Below, piece after piece: positions 31,788 to 37,495 of a DNA stretch of 37,495 nt. The translations under genes and the position numbers were made by a program. This stretch comes from Ignavibacteria bacterium. GTDB lineage: Bacteria; Bacteroidota; Ignavibacteria; Tepidaquicellales; OLB5. The stretch lies in NCBI GenBank assembly GCA_020852705.1, contig JADZAP010000049.1:1-37495 (forward strand), read 5' to 3'. Numbering within the stretch: position 1 is the stretch's first letter; each line of letters starts with the position of its first letter. The notes under the pieces were generated by a model, which made no database searches, was not told the origin of the DNA, and was given only the letters and a program-made list of their open reading frames with translations.

Positions 31788-33281
31788 CTATGAACTATAT
31801 GGTAAATATACAGTAAATGCCGATCCTTTTTTATATTCACTCTTTACTTCTATTCTGCCACCATGTGCCTCTACAACAGCTTTAACAATAGAAAGCCCCA
31901 GCCCAAGACTGTAGCCCTCACCTCGTGTACGGGAAGAATCTTCACGGTAAAATCTTTCAAAAATGTTTTTTACAGAACTCTCAGGAATACCTATGCCCTG
32001 ATCTTTAACTGTTACATAAGCAAAGTTATCGGTTTTTGTGATTCCTGTATAACATTGTATCTCAGTATTTTCGTTTGAATATTTAATTGCATTATCAAAA
32101 ATATTCAGAAATACGTTCATAAGTTTTCTGCTATCGCCGGTTATGTATATTGCATCCGGGTTTTCTTCTTCTAATTTAAGAATTATTTTAATATTTTTCT
32201 TTTCAGCAAGTATTCTGCTTTTAGTAAGAGATTCAATTACAATATCAACTAAGTTTATTTTTTCACTCTGTATTGTAATTCTGTTGTTTTCATACTGACT
32301 AAGCGTCAGCAGACCTTCAACTATATTCTGCAGTCTGTTTACCTCTTCCAGATTATCTTTCAATATATTTTCATACTCTTGTTTATCTCTTGGTTTCTTT
32401 AATGCTACTTCAATTTCTCCGCGTATAATTGTTAATGGAGTTCTAAGTTCATGAGATGCATCGGATGTAAATTGCTTTAAAGTATTAAAAGATTGCTCAA
32501 GTCTTTCTATCATATAGTTTAAAGTTTCTGCAAGGTGAGAAATTTCATCATCTGCATCGCTAACCTTAAGTCTCAAATGGAGTTTTTCGGCGGTTATAGT
32601 ATTCGTTTTTGCAACAAGTTCACCAACCGGTGCATACGCCCGCTTACTGAAAACCCATCCGACAATTGATGCTATAAGCAGTGTTACAGGTATAGCAATA
32701 AAAATTATCAGTCTTAAATTGGCAAGCATACCCTCTACGCTTGAAAGAGGTGCAATAAGAATAACTGCATATTTATGCTGATGATGTGTTGCAGGAACAT
32801 ATAGTATTCTTGCACCTCGGCTATCCCACAAATTACCCGGGTCATCGGTATATACAGTAGCAATTTCCCTGCTTCCGTTAAGTGCTGCAAGAACCCTGTT
32901 CCTTTCAAGCGGAAGTGATATATCTTTAAGCTGTGAAGACTGCATTACTACCATCTCAGCGGAATTAAGAACTTCAGTATAGCCGTAAAATGCTGAAAGT
33001 CCCGGATTATTAAATTCCTTTACCTCGTTTAATATATCCTGATTAATCCCGTTTTCGCGAATTGTTTCTGAAATAGATGATGCAAGTACGTTCATAACAA
33101 TATCAAAATCATCTCTGCTTTGTTTTGCAAAAACATTATACAAAACAAAACTGAACCCAATAAGCGTGATGCCAAAAATTGATATGAATGAAAGGGTAAG
33201 TTTGCCTCGAATGGTTTTAAATATCTCCCAAAACCGGCGTTTAACTCTATGGTTATTCTTTGTATCTGATTTATTGATCAT
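31788..33281 (-). CDS. Sensor histidine kinase with HAMP domain
   Basis: A 497-residue membrane kinase. TM1 is at about 29-51 and TM2 at about 190-212; between them lies a periplasmic sensor of about 135 residues containing HHQHK at 166-170, which might bind metal or sense pH. HAMP follows (213-265). The phospho-acceptor is H277 (SHELRTPLTIIRGE). The ATPase domain has NIFDNAIKYSNEN, DQGIGIPES, FERFYREDSSR and GLGLSIVKAVVEAHGG. It is of the OmpR-partner class. Its ATG overlaps the regulator stop (TAATG), so the two are co-translated. The basic-protein gene follows 145 bp after its stop. Confidence 0.95.
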   Translation of the reverse strand: MINKSDTKNNHRVKRRFWEIFKTIRGKLTLSFISIFGITLIGFSFVLYNVFAKQSRDDFDIVMNVLASSISETIRENGINQDILNEVKEFNNPGLSAFYGYTEVLNSAEMVVMQSSQLKDISLPLERNRVLAALNGSREIATVYTDDPGNLWDSRGARILYVPATHHQHKYAVILIAPLSSVEGMLANLRLIIFIAIPVTLLIASIVGWVFSKRAYAPVGELVAKTNTITAEKLHLRLKVSDADDEISHLAETLNYMIERLEQSFNTLKQFTSDASHELRTPLTIIRGEIEVALKKPRDKQEYENILKDNLEEVNRLQNIVEGLLTLSQYENNRITIQSEKINLVDIVIESLTKSRILAEKKNIKIILKLEEENPDAIYITGDSRKLMNVFLNIFDNAIKYSNENTEIQCYTGITKTDNFAYVTVKDQGIGIPESSVKNIFERFYREDSSRTRGEGYSLGLGLSIVKAVVEAHGGRIEVKSEYKKGSAFTVYLPYSS

Positions 33282-33955
33282 TATTTTTCTTCACGCATTA
33301 CGTACCCTACTCCAACTATTGTATGTATAAGCTGCGGCGAAAAATCTTTATCTATCTTTTTGCGGAGCATTTTTATGTATGAATCAACTACATTGCTCCC
33401 TGTATCAAAATCAATTCCCCATACATGTTCTGAAATCTGTGTTCTTGTCATTACTTTTTTTTTATTGCGAAGCATGTACTCAAGTAATGCAAATTCTTTT
33501 TGGGTAAGCTGTATCTCTTTGCCTGCACGAATAACTTTTCGCTCAAGCAGGTCAAGCTCTAGATCTGAAAGTTTAAAATGAGTTGATTCTCCGCTTCCTG
33601 AGCGCCTGATAAGAGCACGTATGCGTGCTAAAAATTCATCAAATGCAAACGGTTTTGTTAAATAATCATCTGCTCCTAAATCAAGTCCCTTTACTTTATC
33701 TTCGGTTTCACCTAGCGATGTTAACATTAAAATAGGAGTTTTTACCCCGTTTTGCCTTATATTTCGGCATGTTTGCCACCCATCTTGTTTTGGAAGCAAT
33801 ACATCCAGAACTATAGTATCATACTCATTATATCCGGCAAGCCGTTCGCCTTCGTTTCCATCGTTAGCCGTATCTACTACGTATGCCTGCTCTTCGAGCC
33901 CTTTTCTGATAAAATCTGATACCTTCTTCTCATCTTCAATTACAAGTATTCTCAT
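33281..33955 (-). CDS. OmpR/PhoB-family response regulator
   Basis: A 224-residue regulator. Receiver residues: E7-D8 acidic pair, phospho-acceptor D51 (VLDVLLPKQDG), T79 (LMLTS) and K101 (TKPF). The C-terminal winged helix (about 125-220) has LTQKEFALLEYMLRNKKKVMTR and VDSYIKMLRKKID. The length and layout are canonical. It is first in the operon with the sensor kinase and likely controls the basic-protein gene through the repeats at 31718-31748. No such repeats are seen before its own start. A TAnnTTTG box (33967-33960) ends only 4 nt before the ATG. Confidence 0.95.
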   Translation of the reverse strand: MRILVIEDEKKVSDFIRKGLEEQAYVVDTANDGNEGERLAGYNEYDTIVLDVLLPKQDGWQTCRNIRQNGVKTPILMLTSLGETEDKVKGLDLGADDYLTKPFAFDEFLARIRALIRRSGSGESTHFKLSDLELDLLERKVIRAGKEIQLTQKEFALLEYMLRNKKKVMTRTQISEHVWGIDFDTGSNVVDSYIKMLRKKIDKDFSPQLIHTIVGVGYVMREEK

Positions 33956-33959
33956 AAAG

Positions 33960-33967
33960 CAAATTTA
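33960..33967 (-). promoter_or_regulatory. Possible -7 box (TAAATTTG), leaderless arrangement
   Basis: It matches TAnnTTTG on the minus strand and ends 4 nt before the regulator ATG, so transcription might start at or beside the start codon. No -33 TTG at normal distance. Confidence 0.3.
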
Positions 33968-34083
33968 GCAATAAGCAATTTGTTTTAAAATAGAAATATG
34001 GAATTAATAATTATTCTCATAATTAAAAGTTTAAGTCTGGAATATTGATTAAAGGTAAATTTTAAATGATAATTAAAAAGATT

Positions 34084-34758
34084 TCATTTCTTTCTGCAGA
34101 TCATTCTGATAAACGGTATGTTTTTACGCATGCAGAATTCTTCGTGATTGGTTTGTACGGGCAGGATCCATTCATTATCACTGATATATTTATAACTAAA
34201 CTTCCCGAAATCATTTAATGTTTCCTGTTGAAATTCATCCACTTCCGGAACATCAGTCATAAGGTAAAATTCTCCATCTGGTTTCATCACACGGTGAATT
34301 TCACCAAGCAGCTCTGCTGAAAACGCTCTGCGTTTATGATGTTTTTTCTTCACCCAGGGATCGGGGAAAAAATAAAATACTTTTTCTATTGTGCCTGTTT
34401 TAATGAAATGCAGCCCGTTAACTGCACTGTACCATAATGCTTTCACATTTGTAAGATTTTCTCCTGCTATAACTTTTTCTATCCATTCAACAGCATGATG
34501 CCTTAATTCAAATCCCAGGATATTTTTATCTTCATTTAATAATGAAATTTCTATTAGGAATCTTCCCAGTCCGCAGCCAATATCAAGCATATCAGGATGC
34601 ATGCCGTTTGCATAAACATCCTCCCAGTTTAATGAATCATAAACCGGAGGGTAAATAAAATTATTGCCTTTATGCTGTTTTTTGGGAAAATACAATACAG
34701 GATTTGCATGATGCCGTATTCTGGGAAGCGGATATTTGATATAATTAATTTTCTTCAC
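34084..34758 (-). CDS. trmB: tRNA (guanine-N7-)-methyltransferase
   Basis: A 224-residue SAM-dependent enzyme that makes m7G46 in tRNA. Visible TrmB features: SAM loop D-I-G-C-G-L-G-R-F near 57-65, GFELRHHAVEW near 80, FYFFPDPWVKKKHHKRR near 129-145 (the family signature with Asp and Lys/Arg for tRNA), and GEFYLMTDVPE near 165. The N-terminal basic part is short. The start is a GTG at 34758; no ATG lies in frame upstream within the intergenic space. A TAnnTTTG box (34770-34763) ends 4 nt before it. The gene ends 128 bp upstream of the response regulator start. Confidence 0.93.
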   Translation of the reverse strand: MKKINYIKYPLPRIRHHANPVLYFPKKQHKGNNFIYPPVYDSLNWEDVYANGMHPDMLDIGCGLGRFLIEISLLNEDKNILGFELRHHAVEWIEKVIAGENLTNVKALWYSAVNGLHFIKTGTIEKVFYFFPDPWVKKKHHKRRAFSAELLGEIHRVMKPDGEFYLMTDVPEVDEFQQETLNDFGKFSYKYISDNEWILPVQTNHEEFCMRKNIPFIRMICRKK

Positions 34759-34762
34759 CAGC

Positions 34763-34770
34763 CAAAAATA
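34763..34770 (-). promoter_or_regulatory. Possible -7 box (TATTTTTG), leaderless arrangement
   Basis: It matches TAnnTTTG on the minus strand, with the same 4-nt spacing to the start codon as at 33960. No -33 TTG. Confidence 0.3.
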
Positions 34771-34828
34771 AAAATGAATGTATGATTTTGAAAGGAAAAT
34801 AAATAATCAGCAATTAAATCCTTTTTGC

Positions 34829-35908
34829 TTAAATACTTTTTGCTTCACCGCGGAGTGTATTTTTTTCTAAATCAAGCAGCCACTGCTTTCGCCATAAACC
34901 TCCTCCATAACCGCCTAATCTTCCATCTTTATTCACAACTCTGTGACAGGGCAGCAGTATGGCTATCCTGTTCATACCATTGGCTGTGCCAACAGCGCGT
35001 GATGCACCTTTAATTCCGGTTTTTTCTGCAAGCTCTGCATACGATACAGTTTTCCCGTAAGGTATTTTTTTCAGATTATCCCACATTTTCATTTGAAATT
35101 CTGTGCCAGGGTAAACAATTGGTGTCTTAAAGTTCTTTAATTTTCCGATAAAATATTCATCAAGCTCAAGCTTTACATGTTCAATATGTTTATTGCTTCC
35201 GGGAATAATTGTTGCTTTAAATCTTTTCCGTAATGTCTTCATCTGATATTCAAGCATTCTGCGGTCACTGAACTCAACTAAGCAAACTCCCTTTGATACT
35301 GCGCCAATAATAATAGGACCAAGCTTGCTTTGGTATAGCGAAGTAACAATACACTCTGTGCCGGCTGATTTACCCGGAGGCTTGCCGAATTGTTTGCCAA
35401 AAGCATCACGAAAACCTGAATGTGAGTCATAACCATTCTTAAAAATTACATCATCAATCTTAGAACCTTCGCGAATGTTCATAAAAGCATTACCTAATCT
35501 GCGGCTGCGCTGATAAGCATGGAATGTCATTCCGTAATTCTTCATAAAATACCTGCGTGCTTTTTCCGGGGCTATGCCCATTGCTCTTAGTTCACCATCA
35601 CGAATTTTCTTTTCTGCTGAAAGATCAATTTTATCAAGCAATTTCTTCACCCAAACGGGGTGAGTACCTGTAAGCTCCATAGGTCTGCATTTTTTACAGG
35701 CACGGTAGCCGGCAAACAGCGCTTCTCTGGCTGAGGAATAAAATACCATGTTCTCTTCTTTTGGTTTACGGGCAGGACATACCGGACGGCAGAATATATT
35801 TGTACTTTTTACTGCCACAAAAAAAATGCCGTCATAACTTTTATCTTTATTGTAAACAGCACGTTTCATTTCTGCCGCAGGAGGCAATTGAAAATACTTC
35901 ATTTCCAT
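34829..35908 (-). CDS. ada: Ada: bifunctional DNA-methyl-damage regulator and methyltransferase
   Basis: A 359-residue protein with the full E. coli Ada plan. The N-terminal zinc domain has C40, C44, C71 and C74; starting at the second Met (35902) these become 38, 42, 69 and 72, exactly the E. coli numbers, which favours that start. An AraC-type helix-turn-helix follows (about 90-175, KARRYFMKNYGMTFHAYQR, GYDSHSGFRDAFGK). The C-terminal Ogt domain (about 185-350) has the acceptor PCHRV with C321. It repairs O6-methylguanine and phosphotriesters and, when methylated at the N-terminal Cys, activates its own and other repair genes. A TAnnTTTG box is at 35940-35933, about 25 bp upstream. Confidence 0.96.
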   Translation of the reverse strand: MEMKYFQLPPAAEMKRAVYNKDKSYDGIFFVAVKSTNIFCRPVCPARKPKEENMVFYSSAREALFAGYRACKKCRPMELTGTHPVWVKKLLDKIDLSAEKKIRDGELRAMGIAPEKARRYFMKNYGMTFHAYQRSRRLGNAFMNIREGSKIDDVIFKNGYDSHSGFRDAFGKQFGKPPGKSAGTECIVTSLYQSKLGPIIIGAVSKGVCLVEFSDRRMLEYQMKTLRKRFKATIIPGSNKHIEHVKLELDEYFIGKLKNFKTPIVYPGTEFQMKMWDNLKKIPYGKTVSYAELAEKTGIKGASRAVGTANGMNRIAILLPCHRVVNKDGRLGGYGGGLWRKQWLLDLEKNTLRGEAKSI

Positions 35909-35932
35909 AGTTAAATATTATTTATTTTGATA

Positions 35933-35940
35933 CAAAAATA
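35933..35940 (-). promoter_or_regulatory. Possible -7 box (TATTTTTG) of ada
   Basis: It matches TAnnTTTG on the minus strand, 24 bp before the first ATG. No -33 TTG at the expected position, which would suit an activator-dependent promoter such as Ada autoregulation. Confidence 0.35.
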
Positions 35941-36030
35941 AAGGGTATTGAAAATTTATTCCACCGAAAAATTGACACTGAATTATAACAAAAAGACTGC
36001 CACAAAGTCTAAAAGGAAAGAAAGTTGTAT

Positions 36031-36295
36031 CCCCTTACAAAAGGGGAGTGGACTCTATCCCGGGGGTCTTAATTCTGTTTTTTAAAAAATCTTAAACACT
36101 CCGAAGAAATGAATGGGTGTGCATAAACCCCCAGCGCAAAATAACTATAATGATAGAACACACAACTATTTTCAATTAAAGAATATTACGAATTTAGTCC
36201 CCCCTTCGTATGAAGGGGGATGAAAAACTTTCATTAAATTTAATTGCGGATTTAATATTAAGCTTCAATATCCAATAATCACAGATGGGGGTTTA
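36031..36295. repeat. Cluster of GC-rich inverted repeats in a gene-free stretch
   Basis: The gap 35909-36308 has no gene. It holds CCCCTT/AAGGGG (36031-36036, 36041-36046), GGAGTG/CACTCC (36045-36050, 36097-36102), CCCCCTTC/GAAGGGGG (36200-36207, 36212-36219) and, around the last one, TAAACCCCCA (36124-36133) with TGGGGGTTTA (36286-36295). Such nested palindromes resemble REP-like or decayed MITE sequence seen between genes in Bacteroidota. No transposase fragment is seen. Confidence 0.6.
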
Positions 36296-36308
36296 CAGGT
36301 TCCTTCGC

Positions 36309-36980
36309 TCAAAGTATTGCCATCCCTGCATTTTCTTTCAGCCACTTTTCTCTGCGTTTATGGTCAGGCATGTGTGATTGAAGCCGGCTGTAAAATTTGC
36401 GGGAGTGGTTGTGTATTTCAAGATGTACAAGTTCATGGGTAATTACATAATCAATCATTTCAGCGGGCAACATCACAAGCCGCCAAGAGTAATTTATGTT
36501 TCCACGAAGCGAGCATGACCCCCAGCGGGTTTTAGCACTGTTAATTTTAATTGAGCTGTATCTATACCCCAGAGTATTGGCAAGTTCTGCCGTTCTGCCA
36601 ACAAGATATTGCTTAGCAAATTGTTTATAGAACCATTCAATGTAATGCTTAGGGGCTTCAAGGCATTTTTCGGTTATTTTGAATTTTCCTTCAACCGTTA
36701 ATGAAAGTCCTGCTTTGCTGCCTGGGACTATCTCAAGCTCATACCGTTTACCAACGAAGTAAAACGCCTCTCCGTTAATATACTGCTTTGGTTTATGTTT
36801 TTCGTGAGCTGTAATAAACTCGGCTTGTTTCTTTTCGATCCACCTGCTTTTTTTTGCAATGAATTTCTCAGCTTTTGCAATTGAAACGCCATACGGCAGC
36901 TTAACAGTGAGAGTTGCATCACTGTTAATATGCAGTGCTATCGTTTTTCGCTGTGAACGGATGATGTTGTAATTTATCAT
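36309..36980 (-). CDS. YgjP/DUF45-type (M48-like) metallopeptidase
   Basis: With the ATG at 36980 the protein has 222 residues; an upstream GTG at 37034 would add 18 residues with no family match, and AAGGAAG precedes the chosen ATG. The N-terminus (RSQRKTIALHIN) and the block T-R-W-G-S-C at 151-156 are typical of COG1451. The zinc motif is H-E-L-V-H at 182-186 with a further H-N-H nearby. Related proteins are WLM/SprT-like; their substrates are mostly unknown. No signal peptide, so it acts in the cytoplasm. It stands alone between the palindrome cluster and the nrdJ terminator. Confidence 0.88.
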   Translation of the reverse strand: MINYNIIRSQRKTIALHINSDATLTVKLPYGVSIAKAEKFIAKKSRWIEKKQAEFITAHEKHKPKQYINGEAFYFVGKRYELEIVPGSKAGLSLTVEGKFKITEKCLEAPKHYIEWFYKQFAKQYLVGRTAELANTLGYRYSSIKINSAKTRWGSCSLRGNINYSWRLVMLPAEMIDYVITHELVHLEIHNHSRKFYSRLQSHMPDHKRREKWLKENAGMAIL

Positions 36981-37115
36981 AAAAATTAAAAACTTCCTTC
37001 GCAATTTATCGTAAGGCAGGCAAAAGATTAACACAAAGGTTCAAAGAAAATCTGAATAGTCATATTCAAAAATATGTGCAAATATTCATTATCTTTATTA
37101 TAAATATGTAATCAC

Positions 37116-37141
37116 CAAAAAAGGGAGGCGCCTGCCTCCCT
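37116..37141 (-). terminator. Rho-independent terminator of nrdJ
   Basis: AGGGAGGC (37122-37129) and GCCTCCCT (37134-37141) form an 8-bp GC-rich stem with a 4-nt loop; six T follow on the minus strand (37121-37116). It lies 37 nt past the nrdJ stop. Confidence 0.92.
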
Positions 37142-37178
37142 AATTGTTCATTTATCATTATTAATTGCTGTTTGAAAA

Positions 37179-37495
37179 CTAACTGCATCCAGATGTTTCT
37201 CCGCAGGTTACGCATTTTAGGCATGTGCCGTTGCGTACCATAGTTAAACTGCCGCAGCTTTGGCAGATATCGCCAGTATATCCTTTCTGTTTTGCCTGTC
37301 TTATTTTTTCAACTTCCTCGCTTACGCTAATGTTCTTTATAGTTGCAGCGCCAGTCATCTGTACACCAAGCGGACCGCCTGAAATTGTTTGCGAGGGGCT
37401 TACCGATGGTCCGTTTGTAACCACTTCAGTAGTTTTTACCGGTGTAACAGGAGTTACTTTATTAACCGGCTCTTCTATATATCGCTCACTGAAAA
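37179..37495 (-). CDS. nrdJ: B12-dependent ribonucleotide reductase, C-terminal end (5' part beyond window)
   Basis: The frame is open to the right edge and encodes the last 105 residues. The visible part has SERYIEEPVN, a Val/Thr/Pro-rich linker, then SEEVEKIRQAKQKGYTGD and the C-terminal zinc-ribbon ICQSCGSLTMVRNGTCLKC followed by VTCGETSGCS. This Cys-rich tail with the final GCS is characteristic of adenosylcobalamin-dependent class II reductases (NrdJ), where C-terminal Cys residues re-reduce the active site. The enzyme makes deoxynucleotides with or without oxygen. The catalytic barrel is outside the window. Confidence 0.9.
   Translation of the reverse strand, partial: FSERYIEEPVNKVTPVTPVKTTEVVTNGPSVSPSQTISGGPLGVQMTGAATIKNISVSEEVEKIRQAKQKGYTGDICQSCGSLTMVRNGTCLKCVTCGETSGCS

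Overview
The window is a chromosomal segment of an AT-rich bacterium of the Bacteroidota/Chlorobiota group, most likely class Ignavibacteria; this assignment is inferred from gene content, not from a marker tree. The evidence is: type IX secretion (T9SS) C-terminal sorting domains with the YPNPFNP signature on YCF48-like repeat proteins; five secreted proteins whose predicted mature N-terminus starts with Gln (the Bacteroidetes 'Q-rule'); promoters of the form TTG-N20-TAnnTTTG; a TonB / PstS-like / TPR gene run; and a solitary GldM/PorM-like protein. Most genes have weak or no Shine-Dalgarno sequence, except some envelope genes. I saw no rRNA, tRNA, CRISPR array, phage or intact insertion sequence.

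Layout. 1-3508 (all minus): the 5' part of a secreted protein that may be an M6-like metalloprotease, then two tandem T9SS cargo paralogues whose 3' ends and downstream flanks are almost identical. 3808-7691 (minus): proline dehydrogenase, then leuS followed by a DUF2203 gene. 7892-10942: HAD phosphatase (+), M15 peptidase lipoprotein (-), RsmI-like methyltransferase (+) and HU (-). 11301-16586: ABC exporter (+), Tat-exported Rieske protein (-), a NarL-type two-component pair (+) and the GldM-like membrane protein (+). 16782-19170 (minus): a tightly coupled operon of a four-TM protein, a small conserved protein, a PhnP-like MBL hydrolase and inorganic pyrophosphatase. 19597-20703 (minus): a triple zinc-ribbon protein. 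20944-22330 (+): a strong promoter, a structured leader and a lipoprotein/beta-barrel gene pair. 22359-27909 (minus): a DUF3098-like protein, an M20 peptidase and the TPR / PstS-like / small membrane / TonB cluster. 28083-30905 (minus): EthD-like protein, L,D-transpeptidase and citrate synthase. 31373-33955 (minus): an OmpR-type two-component system followed by a small, very basic exported protein with a three-repeat operator in front of it. 34084-37495 (minus): trmB, ada, a YgjP-like metallopeptidase and the 3' end of the B12-dependent ribonucleotide reductase nrdJ.

Most genes are housekeeping or envelope functions. The parts that ordinary annotation does not explain are three. First, the 20944-21107 region has a near-ideal promoter followed by two long helices that cannot both form as simple hairpins, then a U-tract: a candidate attenuator, riboswitch or small RNA ahead of the lipoprotein/barrel pair. 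Second, three direct TGAAAA repeats with 11-bp spacing lie just upstream of a promoter for the basic exported protein, next to an OmpR-family regulator, which suggests a self-contained sensing circuit. Third, a 31017-31173 intergenic element has an 18-bp closing helix, a nested 10-bp helix and a possible pseudoknot. All structures were found by eye; none was folded or compared against databases.
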